Source of the DNA: Halarcobacter sp.
GTDB taxonomy: Bacteria; Campylobacterota; Campylobacteria; Campylobacterales; Arcobacteraceae
Direction: 5' to 3'
Length of the DNA: 64,000 nt
Assembly: GCA_030145305.1 (NCBI GenBank)
Contig: JAQYVX010000005.1
Span: 62,001-126,000, forward strand
Below, one piece after another: positions 18,099-26,762 of the stretch. The notes beneath the pieces were generated by a model. It did not search any database and had not been told where the DNA came from. It worked only from the letters and a program-made list of their open reading frames with translations. Position numbers and translations under genes: made by a program. The first letter of the stretch is position 1, and each line of letters starts with the position of its first letter.

Positions 18099-19301
18099 AT
18101 GGGACAAACTTACCAAGAAGCTATTGAAAACTCTAATATTGTTTCTAAAACAGATGAAAAGGGAGTTATCACTTTTGTAAATGACGAGTTTTGTAAGATT
18201 TCTGGATATACAAAAGAAGAACTTCTTGGAAGTAACCATAATATTATTAGACATCCTGATGTTTCTCAAGAAACATTTAAAGTTCTTTGGGAAACTATAC
18301 TTTCTAAAAAACCATATAAAACAACTGCTAGAAATTTATGTAAAAATGGTGATACAGTATATTTAAATACAACAATCACTCCTATTTTAGATGAAAATGA
18401 TGAAATAAAAGAATTTATTGCAATAAGATATGATGTAACAAAAGAAGTAGAATTAAAAAAGGATTTGGAAAAAAAGGATGAAGAGCTTAAAACTCTAAAT
18501 CAAACTTTAGAAGATAGAGTTAAAGATCAAACTAGACAGCTTTTAGAATTAAATCAAACATTAGAATGTAGAGTAAAAGAAGAAATACTAAAGAATAAAG
18601 AAAAACAAAAGATGCTGTTTTGGCAATCTCGAATGGCAAGCTTAGGACAAATGTTAGCAAATATTGCCCATCAGTGGAGACAACCACTAACTGAACTTAG
18701 TATTACTATGTTTAATATCAAAAAAGGCGCGAAAGCGAATGATATAGAGAAAATAGATGAGTATTATAAAGAGTCTTTACAAATTATAGAGAATATGTCT
18801 AGAACTATAGAAGATTTTTCTAACTTTTTTAATCCAAACAAACCAAAAGAGAAATTTTTCTTAGATTTTGCCATTGATGAAGCACTTGTAATCACTAAAA
18901 AACTTATTGAAAAAGATAGTATCTTAGTAAAGACTTCATATGAAAAAGTTGAAGTTTTTGGGGTATTAAATGAACTTTCACAAGTAATTATTAATCTAAT
19001 TCAAAACTCTAAAGAAGCCTTTATTTGTAATAATATTAAAGAAAAGAAGATTAATATTGCTATTATAAAAGAACATAACTTTGCAATTATAAAATATAAA
19101 GATAATGCAAATGGAGCTAGTAGTGAAATTATTGATAAAATGTTTGAACCTTATTTTACAACCAAGCATCAAAGCAATGGTACAGGACTTGGATTATTTA
19201 TGTCAAAAATGATTATTGAAAAAAGTTTAGATGGTACTATTGAAGTAATAAATTATAAAAATGGTCTTCAATTTGATATAAAAATACCTTTAGGAGAATA
19301 G
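18099..19301 (+). CDS. Cytoplasmic PAS sensor histidine kinase
   Basis: A 400-residue soluble kinase. Residues 8-120 are a PAS domain with GVITFVNDEFCKISGYTKEELLG and an RHPD motif at 51-54, as in Aer-like redox or oxygen sensors. A coiled coil follows (about 120-175), then the phosphorylation helix with H191 in NIAHQWRQPLTELS and the ATPase domain with the N-box (LIQNSKEAF), FEPYFTTK and GTGLGLFMSK. There is no membrane segment, so the signal is intracellular. It follows hemB closely and is one base from the downstream regulator, its likely partner. Confidence 0.9.
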   Translation: MGQTYQEAIENSNIVSKTDEKGVITFVNDEFCKISGYTKEELLGSNHNIIRHPDVSQETFKVLWETILSKKPYKTTARNLCKNGDTVYLNTTITPILDENDEIKEFIAIRYDVTKEVELKKDLEKKDEELKTLNQTLEDRVKDQTRQLLELNQTLECRVKEEILKNKEKQKMLFWQSRMASLGQMLANIAHQWRQPLTELSITMFNIKKGAKANDIEKIDEYYKESLQIIENMSRTIEDFSNFFNPNKPKEKFFLDFAIDEALVITKKLIEKDSILVKTSYEKVEVFGVLNELSQVIINLIQNSKEAFICNNIKEKKINIAIIKEHNFAIIKYKDNANGASSEIIDKMFEPYFTTKHQSNGTGLGLFMSKMIIEKSLDGTIEVINYKNGLQFDIKIPLGE

Positions 19302-19982
19302 ATGAATACAGATGAAAATATGCTAAAAGAGCTTAAAATTTTATATGTTGAAGATGAGGTAAATATTTCAAAACTTTTAAAAGACGCTTTATCTGATTAT
19401 TTCTTCTCTTTTACAGTTGCAAATGATGGAACTGAGGGACTTCAAAAATTTGAAAGCGTAAATCCTGATATTGTAATTACTGATATTATGATGCCAAATC
19501 TTGATGGCTTAGAGATGACAAAAGAGATAAAAAAATTAAATGAAGATACTCCAATTATTGTTTTAAGCGCTTTTTCTGATAAAGATAAACTTTTAAAAGC
19601 GATTGATATAGGAATTACGAAATATTTTATAAAGCCTTTTGATCCAGAAGAAGTACTAGAATATTTAATTTTATTAGCAAAAAAATTAAACAAAAATAGA
19701 ATAATATATCTAAATGAAGATTTTTATTTTGATACAAATACAAATAATCTTTTTGAAGAAGAAAAACTTGTGAATATAACAAAAAGAGAAAAGAAATTTA
19801 TTGCATTTTTGATTGAAAATCAAAAAAATGTTACAAGTTCACAAAGTATAAAAGAAAAACTTTGGGCAAATGAAGAAGTTTCAAATGAAAGATTAAGAAC
19901 TTTTATAAAACGGTTAAGAGCTAAAACAGCTAAAGAGCTTATAAAAAATATTGCAGGGCAAGGGTATATTATTAATAGCTAA
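19302..19982 (+). CDS. OmpR-type response regulator
   Basis: A 226-residue regulator. The receiver domain (about 10-125) has the acidic pair in VEDE, the phosphoacceptor D61 in VITDIMMPNLDG, and a KPF motif. The C-terminal winged helix (about 150-226) has LVNITKREKKFIAFLIEN, RLRTFIKRLRAKT and GQGYIINS, typical of OmpR/PhoB DNA binding. It starts immediately after the kinase stop, so the two form a cognate pair. Its end overlaps the convergent nrdG by four bases. Confidence 0.92.
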   Translation: MNTDENMLKELKILYVEDEVNISKLLKDALSDYFFSFTVANDGTEGLQKFESVNPDIVITDIMMPNLDGLEMTKEIKKLNEDTPIIVLSAFSDKDKLLKAIDIGITKYFIKPFDPEEVLEYLILLAKKLNKNRIIYLNEDFYFDTNTNNLFEEEKLVNITKREKKFIAFLIENQKNVTSSQSIKEKLWANEEVSNERLRTFIKRLRAKTAKELIKNIAGQGYIINS

Positions 19983-20650
19983 TTTCGCCAAATAATATTT
20001 AGTTTATTATCTAGTTTTGAAAGATCAAATTTTTGTGTAGATGATTTTAAATCACCAATATTTTCAACTTCTAAAAAGTTTTGAACAAAGTAGTCTTTTT
20101 TATAATTATTTTCTATTAAAATATCTTGCATTTCATTTATATCATGAACATTGAGTAAATCATTATGCAAAGTTGTTCTTACTTCGTACTCTATCCCTGA
20201 TTTTTCAAGAATATTTAATGATTCTATAAAATTATCGTAAAGATTTGATTTTGTAATCTCTTTAAATTTATTTTTTGTTGCTTTAAAATCAATTGCAACA
20301 AAATCGAGAAGTTCTTTTTCTAATAATTCTTTTATTTGTTTTGGATTTGAACCGTTGGTATCTAGTTTTATTTTATAATCTAAGGCTTTAATCTCTTTAC
20401 ATATTTCTATTAAATTATGCATCGTAGCTTCTCCACCACTTAAGACAACAGCTTCTAAAAGCCCTACTCTTTTTTTTAAAAATCCCAATAAATCATCAAT
20501 TGTATATAATCCTGATTTTGAATTAACAATATCAGGATTATAACAATATTCACATCTCATATTGCATGATGTAAACCATACAATACAAGATAAATGATCT
20601 TTATAATCGGTAGTCGTGAACTTTGTTATATTATAAATAATCTTTTTCAA
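19979..20650 (-). CDS. nrdG: Anaerobic ribonucleotide reductase activating protein (radical SAM)
   Basis: A 223-residue radical SAM enzyme with the [4Fe-4S] cluster motif CNMRCEYC (C29, C33, C36) and a GGEATMH substrate segment. It generates the glycyl radical on class III ribonucleotide reductase under anaerobic conditions. The start is a TTG at 20650 that overlaps the small glycyl-radical gene by 20 bases; ribosome-site support is weak. The length fits the longer NrdG subfamily. In this operon its target glycine is on a separate small protein rather than on the large NrdD chain. Confidence 0.9.
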   Translation of the reverse strand: MKKIIYNITKFTTTDYKDHLSCIVWFTSCNMRCEYCYNPDIVNSKSGLYTIDDLLGFLKKRVGLLEAVVLSGGEATMHNLIEICKEIKALDYKIKLDTNGSNPKQIKELLEKELLDFVAIDFKATKNKFKEITKSNLYDNFIESLNILEKSGIEYEVRTTLHNDLLNVHDINEMQDILIENNYKKDYFVQNFLEVENIGDLKSSTQKFDLSKLDNKLNIIWRN

Positions 20651-20789
20651 AAAATTTTACTCTTTGTTTGTGTTCACCTTTTTTACCAATATTAAAACTC
20701 TCAACAGGTCTGTGGTAACCCATTACTCTAGTATAAACTATACATTTTGTTCTTTTGTCTCTTAATTTCTCAGGCTCTATGCTTCTCAT
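20631..20789 (-). CDS. Detached glycyl-radical segment of class III ribonucleotide reductase
   Basis: A 52-residue protein starting at ATG 20789, with the strong site AAAGGAG seven bases upstream inside the 3' end of nrdD. Its core, YTRVMGYHRPVESFNIGKKG, matches the C-terminal glycyl-radical region of NrdD, with G24 as the likely radical residue. The large NrdD frame ends in TGA at 20770 in another frame, before reaching such a motif. The small protein would complement it, much as GrcA (YfiD) replaces the glycyl-radical end of pyruvate formate-lyase. Separate translation is supported by the ribosome site. A disrupted, formerly fused gene is the alternative. Confidence 0.85.
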   Translation of the reverse strand: MRSIEPEKLRDKRTKCIVYTRVMGYHRPVESFNIGKKGEHKQRVKFFEKDYL

Positions 20790-22905
20790 CGTTAATCTCC
20801 TTTGTATTTGATTTATCAAATTCTTCATCTAATATTTCTTGATCACATTTTGGACAATATTCAAATTCTCCACTTAAATATCCATGTTTAGGACAAATTG
20901 AAAAAAGTGGTGTAATTGTAATATATGGCAAAGTATAATTTGAAATTACATTTTTTATAAGTTTTCTACAAGCTTCACTAGAAGAAACTTTCTCTCTCAT
21001 ATATAAATGAAGAACAGTTCCTCCTGTGTATTTCCCTTGTAAATCATCTTGTAAATCCAAGGCCTCAAATACATCATCTGTAAAATCAGCCGGCAATTGA
21101 GAAGAGTTTGTATAATAAATATTTTCACCAAAACCTGCTTGTAAAATATCACTATATCTCTTCTTATCTTCTTTTGCAAATCTATATGTAGTTCCTTCAG
21201 CAGGCGTAGCTTCAAGGTTGTATAGATTTCCACTCTCTTCTTGGTATTCAACCATTTTCTTTCTCATAAAGTCTAAAACTTCATGTGTAAATTTTAAGCC
21301 AACTTCTTTTGAAATATCAAACTCTTTTTCTGTAAAGTTTAAGACCATTTCATTCATTCCATTTACCCCAATTGTCGAGAAATGGTTGTTAAATCCAGGA
21401 AGGTATCTTTGTGTATAAGGGAATAATCCTCTTTCATATAAATCGTTTACAAATACTCTTTTCTTCTCTAACGTTGATTTTGCCAAGTCCATTAGCTCTT
21501 CAAGTCTATTAAATAAAGCTTTTTTATCATTTTTATATAAGTATCCAAGTCTTGCCATGTTTATAGTAACAACGCCAATACTTCCTGTCATCTCTGCACT
21601 TCCAAATAAACCGCCACCTCTTTTTAGAAGTTCTCTTAAATCAAGTTGTAATCTACAACACATTGATCTTACATGTCCTGGTTTATAAGCTTTTTCATTT
21701 GGAATTAATTTTCCGTTTTCATCTTTTATATATTGGCTTCCAATAAAGTTTTGAAAATATGATGAACCAATTTTTGCAGAATTTTCAAAAAGTAAATCTG
21801 TATTTTCTCCATACCAATCAAAATCTTCTGTAAGATTAACAGTAGGAATAGGAAAAGTAAAAGGTTGCCCTGTTTTATCACCCTCTGTCATTACTTCATA
21901 GAAAGCTTTATTTATCATATTCATTTGTTTTTGAAAATCTTTATAAGTTAAATCAATTAATGACTTATGACCTCTTTGTTTCACAAAATCTAATAATTCA
22001 GGATCTTCAATATCTTTAAAAAGATGCACTTTGTTTTTTGTTGGGATTTGATCACTTAAATCTCTTGGAACTGTCCAGTCAATTGTTACATTTGTAAAAG
22101 GACTTTGCCCCCAACGTGCTGGAACATTTAGGTTATAAACAAAACTTCTAATGTTTTTCTTAACCTCAGAAAAAGATAATTTATCCTTAAAAACATAAGG
22201 TGCTAGATAAGTGTCAAATGATGAAAATGCTTGAGCTCCTGCCCACTCACTTTGTAAAATTCCTAAGAAATTTGCCATTTGCCCTAACGCTTCTCTAAAA
22301 TGGTTAGGTGGAGTACTTTCAACTCTTCCTCTAACTCCATTAAATCCTTCATCTAAAAGTACTCTTAAACTCCATCCCGCACAATAACCACTTAAACAAT
22401 CTAAATCATGGATATGATAATCAGCATTTCTGTGAGCTTGCCCTTCTTCTTTTGAATAAACTTTATCAAGCCAATAGTTTGCAATAACTTTTCCTGCACT
22501 ATTATTTATAAGCCCAGCATGAGAATAACCAGTGTTTGAGTTCGCTTTTATTCTCCAATCTGTACCGCTTATATACTCTTCAATAGTCTGTGTTGAGTTA
22601 ATATATGTTGTATCTTCACTTAGTCCTAAAATTTGCTCTCTTTGCATTTTATGCATATGTCTATAAATCATAAATGATTTCATAACTTCGTAATATCTAG
22701 CTTTGTATAATTCAACTTCTATTAAATCTTGAATATCCTCAACAGCTGCAACTCTTTTTTTATTAATTGCTTCAATCACATTTAGATATATAACACTGTC
22801 ATATGTTGTGTGTACACTCTTAAACGCCTTTCTTATTACATCTCTTATTTTGAAATCTTCATATTTTTCGTAAGTTCCGTCTCTTTTTAATATTTGGTCA
22901 ATCAT
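20770..22905 (-). CDS. nrdD: Anaerobic ribonucleoside-triphosphate reductase, large chain lacking the glycyl-radical site
   Basis: A 711-residue class III reductase that reduces ribonucleoside triphosphates to deoxy forms without oxygen. Residues 1-90 are an ATP-cone regulatory domain (KRDGTYEKYEDFKIRDVIRKAF). The catalytic barrel follows, with HNADYHIHDLDCLSGYCAGWSL, PARWGQSPFTNVTIDW and SSEACRKLI. Near the C-terminus is a zinc site, C671-x2-H674 and C684-x2-C687. The chain then ends after about 24 more residues with no R-V-x-G-Y glycyl-radical motif, which is encoded by the next gene. It is the first gene of an operon with the small protein and nrdG. Confidence 0.93.
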   Translation of the reverse strand: MIDQILKRDGTYEKYEDFKIRDVIRKAFKSVHTTYDSVIYLNVIEAINKKRVAAVEDIQDLIEVELYKARYYEVMKSFMIYRHMHKMQREQILGLSEDTTYINSTQTIEEYISGTDWRIKANSNTGYSHAGLINNSAGKVIANYWLDKVYSKEEGQAHRNADYHIHDLDCLSGYCAGWSLRVLLDEGFNGVRGRVESTPPNHFREALGQMANFLGILQSEWAGAQAFSSFDTYLAPYVFKDKLSFSEVKKNIRSFVYNLNVPARWGQSPFTNVTIDWTVPRDLSDQIPTKNKVHLFKDIEDPELLDFVKQRGHKSLIDLTYKDFQKQMNMINKAFYEVMTEGDKTGQPFTFPIPTVNLTEDFDWYGENTDLLFENSAKIGSSYFQNFIGSQYIKDENGKLIPNEKAYKPGHVRSMCCRLQLDLRELLKRGGGLFGSAEMTGSIGVVTINMARLGYLYKNDKKALFNRLEELMDLAKSTLEKKRVFVNDLYERGLFPYTQRYLPGFNNHFSTIGVNGMNEMVLNFTEKEFDISKEVGLKFTHEVLDFMRKKMVEYQEESGNLYNLEATPAEGTTYRFAKEDKKRYSDILQAGFGENIYYTNSSQLPADFTDDVFEALDLQDDLQGKYTGGTVLHLYMREKVSSSEACRKLIKNVISNYTLPYITITPLFSICPKHGYLSGEFEYCPKCDQEILDEEFDKSNTKEINDEKHRA

Positions 22906-23112
22906 ATATTTTCCTTAAAGTAAGACTGCAATAATAGAGGTAAATGTCTTAAAAAATAATAACATGGAAAGTCACTAACATGTCACAAATAGGGCTTTGT
23001 GGAGCTTATCTTGATTTTTATAATTTCAAAATTTACAATTCGTAATTTCTTAAGTGAATAGTAAATCGTTTTTAGATAAAATTTAATCTTTTTAAAATAT
23101 AAAGGTTAAATT
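22906..23112. promoter_or_regulatory. Divergent promoter region between nrdD and argF
   Basis: This 207-base gap holds promoters for both directions. CACAAA at 22984-22989 and TTTGTG at 22996-23001 form a six-base-spaced dyad that could bind a regulator of the anaerobic nrd operon. I could not match it firmly to an NrdR or FNR consensus. The AT-rich stretch 23022-23048 resembles the heptamer repeat in rfbB. No gene was found here. Confidence 0.4.
23075..23082 (+). promoter_or_regulatory. Candidate -10 box for argF
   Basis: GATAAAAT lies 30 bases before the argF start, identical to the octamers ahead of hemB, argG and dnaJ. An ArgR operator was not evident. Confidence 0.5.
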
Positions 23113-24051
23113 ATGAGACACTTTTTGACACTAAAAGATTATACAAAAAATGAAATTTTAGAGATGCTAGAACTAGCCTCAAAAATTAAAATTGAAACTA
23201 AAAATAGAATTTTTAAAGACTATATGCCTAAATGCACCCTTGGTATGATTTTTGAGAAAAGTAGTACAAGAACAAGAGTAAGTTTTGAAACTGGTATTTA
23301 TCAACTTGGTGGTATTGGTTTATTCTTATCATCAAATGATATTCAATTAGGTAGAGGCGAACCAATGAGTGATACATCTAGAGTTATTTCTAGAATGGTT
23401 GATATGGTTATGATTAGAACTTTCGAGCAATCAAAAATAGAAGAGTTTGCAAAACATTCAAAAGTTCCAGTTATAAATGGACTTACAAATGAGTATCATC
23501 CTGTTCAACTTATGGCTGATTATTTGACTATTCAAGAAGCAGGTTTAGATAAAGATTTAGTAGTAGCATATATTGGCGATGGTAATAATTTGGCACATTC
23601 ATGGCTAATGCTAGCTTCAAAACTAGGGTTTGAACTTAGAATTGCAACACCTAAAAACTACGAAGTAAATCAAGATATTTTAGAACAAGCTTTAGAGTTT
23701 GCAAAAGAATCTGGCGCAAAAATTACTATTAGCAATGATCCAAAAGAAGCAGTAAAACAAGCAACGGTTGTTACAACAGATACTTGGGTTTCTATGGGAC
23801 AAGAAGATGAAAAAGAAAAAAGAATAAAAGATTTTGCTGGATACATAGTGGATAATGATATGATGAATATGGCAGCTAATAATGCTATTTTCTTACACTG
23901 TTTACCTGCATATAGAGGTTATGAAGTTAGTGAAGAAGTTATTGAAAGTTCACAAAGCTTAGTCTTTCAAGAGGCTGAGAATAGACTTCATGCACAAAAA
24001 GGTATAATGGTTTGGTTAAATAATCAAGTGAATCAAGAAAAAACAAAATAA
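23113..24051 (+). CDS. argF: Ornithine carbamoyltransferase
   Basis: A 312-residue enzyme that makes citrulline from ornithine and carbamoyl phosphate in arginine synthesis. The carbamoyl-phosphate loop STRTR is at residues 51-55 ([10 protein letters not shown]). HPVQLMAD and the ornithine-binding [11 protein letters not shown] near the C-terminus are also present. Length and motifs fit the anabolic enzyme. It precedes hemN by 20 bases. argG is about 14 kb away on the same strand, so the arginine genes are scattered. Confidence 0.95.
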   Translation: MRHFLTLKDYTKNEILEMLELASKIKIETKNRIFKDYMPKCTLGMIFEKSSTRTRVSFETGIYQLGGIGLFLSSNDIQLGRGEPMSDTSRVISRMVDMVMIRTFEQSKIEEFAKHSKVPVINGLTNEYHPVQLMADYLTIQEAGLDKDLVVAYIGDGNNLAHSWLMLASKLGFELRIATPKNYEVNQDILEQALEFAKESGAKITISNDPKEAVKQATVVTTDTWVSMGQEDEKEKRIKDFAGYIVDNDMMNMAANNAIFLHCLPAYRGYEVSEEVIESSQSLVFQEAENRLHAQKGIMVWLNNQVNQEKTK

Positions 24052-24070
24052 AATATAAAAGAAGATTAAA

Positions 24071-25438
24071 ATGATTGATTTTAAAAAATTTGAAAAATAT
24101 TCAAAGCCAGGACCTAGATATACTTCTTATCCTACAGCACCTGAATTTAGAGATGATTTTTCACAAGAAAATTTAGTAAATTACTATAAAAATCAAGATG
24201 ATAATAGAAATTTATCTTTATACATACATCTTCCTTTTTGTAGAAGTGCATGTTATTTTTGTGGATGTAATGTAATTTTCACCTCTAAAGAAGACAAAAA
24301 AGTAAGATATCTTGAGTATCTAAAAAAAGAACTTGATTTATTAAAAGAGCAATTAAATACCTCAAGAATTGTATCTCAAATGCATTTTGGTGGAGGAACT
24401 CCAACATATTTTAGCCCTGAACAATTAGACGAAGTTATAACTATGCTTAAAACAACTTTTCCTAATTTTGCTAGTGATGCTGAAGTCTCATGTGAAGTTG
24501 ATCCAAGATTTTTCACTAAAGAACATATGGCCGTTCTTAAAAAAGGTGGTTGCAATAGACTAAGCTTTGGAGTTCAAGATTTAGATGAAGAAGTTCAAAA
24601 AACTATTCATAGAATTCAACCTTATGAAACAACTCAAAATGTTATGCAAATAGCTAGAGATGCAGGGATAAATTCAATCAATATTGATTTAATCTATGGA
24701 CTTCCACATCAAAATAGAAAAACATTTCATGAAACTGTAAAACAAATATTGACATTAAATCCAGATAGACTTGCTGTATTTAATTATGCTCATGTTCCAT
24801 GGCTTATGAAAACAATGAGAAAATTTGATGAATCAACTTTTGCTCCACCATCAGAGAAATTAGTAATATTAAAAGATACAATTGATTTCTTTACTAAAAA
24901 TGGTTATAAAATGGTTGGAATGGATCATTTTGCAAAACCCGAAGATGAACTTTTTAAAGCAATAGAAAAAGGGGAACTTCATAGAAATTTCCAAGGATAT
25001 ACTACTAAAGGTGGTGCTGATTTAATAGGTATTGGTGTTACTTCTATTGGAAATGGTGTAGATTATTATGCACAAAATTTTAAAGATTTAAAACAATATG
25101 AAGAAGCTTTAGATAATGGAAATCTACCTGTCTTTAAAGGTTATATGCTAAGTGAAGATGATATTTTAAGACAATTTGTAATTATGGAACTTATGAGTAA
25201 CTTTAGTCTAAATATTCCAAGAGTTGAAGAAAAATTTGGAATTAATTTTTACGAATATTTTAAAGAAGACTTAAGTGCTTTAGATGAATTTATTGAAGCA
25301 GAACTTGTTTCAATAAAAGATGGAAAGATTTTAGTAACACAAACAGGAACAATGTTAATTAGAAATATTTGTATGCCTTTTGATGCTTACTTAAAAAAAG
25401 TTCCTGAAAATAAAAGAAGGTTTAGTAAAACAATATAA
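24071..25438 (+). CDS. hemN: Oxygen-independent coproporphyrinogen III dehydrogenase
   Basis: A 455-residue radical SAM enzyme. The cluster motif is CRSACYFCGC, with C57, C61 and C64 binding the [4Fe-4S] cluster and C66 also conserved in true HemN. The N-terminus PGPRYTSYPTAPEF is the hallmark of authentic HemN, as opposed to the haem-chaperone HemW. It decarboxylates coproporphyrinogen III to protoporphyrinogen IX without oxygen. Its last base is the first base of the next start codon, so the downstream Fe-S protein is translated with it. Confidence 0.95.
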   Translation: MIDFKKFEKYSKPGPRYTSYPTAPEFRDDFSQENLVNYYKNQDDNRNLSLYIHLPFCRSACYFCGCNVIFTSKEDKKVRYLEYLKKELDLLKEQLNTSRIVSQMHFGGGTPTYFSPEQLDEVITMLKTTFPNFASDAEVSCEVDPRFFTKEHMAVLKKGGCNRLSFGVQDLDEEVQKTIHRIQPYETTQNVMQIARDAGINSINIDLIYGLPHQNRKTFHETVKQILTLNPDRLAVFNYAHVPWLMKTMRKFDESTFAPPSEKLVILKDTIDFFTKNGYKMVGMDHFAKPEDELFKAIEKGELHRNFQGYTTKGGADLIGIGVTSIGNGVDYYAQNFKDLKQYEEALDNGNLPVFKGYMLSEDDILRQFVIMELMSNFSLNIPRVEEKFGINFYEYFKEDLSALDEFIEAELVSIKDGKILVTQTGTMLIRNICMPFDAYLKKVPENKRRFSKTI

Positions 25439-26754
25439 TGAATATATTAGATAAATTTGACTATACAGAAATTAGTGATGACTGTATAAAATGCGGAAAA
25501 TGTAAACCTGTTTGTACAATCTTTAATATAAACCAAGATGAAGCTTCTAGTCCTAGAGGTTTTATTGATTTATTAGGTGCATATAAAAGAGATGAATTAG
25601 AACTTGACAAAACAGCAAAAGATATTTTTGAATCATGTTTCTTATGTACAAACTGTGTTGAAGTTTGTCCTAATGATTTACCAACGGATATGATAATTGA
25701 ACAAGTTAGATATGATATTGCCAAAAAATTTGGTATTACTTGGTATAAAAAACTATTCTTTTTCTTATTAAGAAATAGGAAAACTATGGATTTATTATCA
25801 AGTCTTGGTTGGATGTTTCAAACATGTGCTTTAAAAATTGATAAAACAAAACAATCAGCACTTCCAAGATTTTCACTTCCTATTGTAAAAAAAGACAGAG
25901 CCCTACCCTTTGCAGACATGAGAAGTTTTTTAAATAAATATCCTCAAGATATTTTTGCAAAAAATAAAAAAGAGATTACAAAAGAAAATGAAAATAAGAA
26001 AAATAGAATTGCCATTTTTATAGGTTGTATGAGTAATTATACTTATACAAATACTGGTGATTCTCTTGTGAAAATTCTAAAAAAACTTGAACTTGATATT
26101 TTTATTCCAAAAGAACAACTATGTTGTGGAGCACCTGCATATTTTACAGGTGATTTTGATACAGTTGATTATCTAGCTAAAAAAAATATTGCATATTTTG
26201 AAACATGGATAGATGATGTTGATGCAGTAATTATTCCTGAAGCTACCTGTTCAGCTATGATTAATAAAGATTGGGAGCATTACTTCCATAATCAACCTGA
26301 GTGGAAAAAAAGAGCAGAAGTTTTATCTAAAAAGATTTTTCTAGCAACAAAATGGCTAGAAAACAATACTGATTTAAAACAACTCTTGTCAAAATCAGGT
26401 AAAAAAATGAATCAAGTTGTAACATACCATGATCCTTGTCATGCTAAAAAAATGCAAGGCGTTTGGAAAGAACCTAGAGAACTATTAAAACAAAATTATG
26501 TCTTAACAGAAATGAGTGATTCTAATAGATGTTGTGGGTTTGGTGGAATTACAATGCAAACAGAAAAGTATGATTTTGCAAAAGCAGCAGGTGCTCCAAA
26601 AGCTGCAATGATAAAAGAAACAAAAGCAGAAATCGTAAGTGCGGAATGTTCTGCTTGTAGAATGCAAATCACAAATTCCTTGCATTTAGCTGATGTTAAT
26701 GTTCAATTTAAAAATCCAATTGAATTAATAGCAGAAGCTTTAGAACAAGACTAA
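25438..26754 (+). CDS. Ferredoxin-type / CCG-domain Fe-S oxidoreductase subunit
   Basis: A 438-residue cytoplasmic protein. The N-terminus has two [4Fe-4S] ferredoxin motifs: C16-x2-C19-x2-C22-x3-C26 and C66-x2-C69-x2-C72-x3-C76-P. Two cysteine-rich CCG-type domains follow, with LCCGAPAYFTGDF at about residues 222-235 and NRCCGFGGITMQ near 360-372. The layout matches GlcF, LutA and GlpC-type electron-transfer subunits. No flavin subunit is adjacent. Overlap with hemN by one base suggests a link to anaerobic haem synthesis or to another dehydrogenase; the partner is not shown by the sequence. Confidence 0.8.
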   Translation: MNILDKFDYTEISDDCIKCGKCKPVCTIFNINQDEASSPRGFIDLLGAYKRDELELDKTAKDIFESCFLCTNCVEVCPNDLPTDMIIEQVRYDIAKKFGITWYKKLFFFLLRNRKTMDLLSSLGWMFQTCALKIDKTKQSALPRFSLPIVKKDRALPFADMRSFLNKYPQDIFAKNKKEITKENENKKNRIAIFIGCMSNYTYTNTGDSLVKILKKLELDIFIPKEQLCCGAPAYFTGDFDTVDYLAKKNIAYFETWIDDVDAVIIPEATCSAMINKDWEHYFHNQPEWKKRAEVLSKKIFLATKWLENNTDLKQLLSKSGKKMNQVVTYHDPCHAKKMQGVWKEPRELLKQNYVLTEMSDSNRCCGFGGITMQTEKYDFAKAAGAPKAAMIKETKAEIVSAECSACRMQITNSLHLADVNVQFKNPIELIAEALEQD

Positions 26755-26762
26755 ATAAAAAT

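Noticed and set aside
20631-20905. Simple frameshift mutation or sequencing error in nrdD
   Set aside because: A strong, well-spaced ribosome site and ATG at the head of the small frame, plus intact sequence on both sides, favour two real genes. A database check would settle it.
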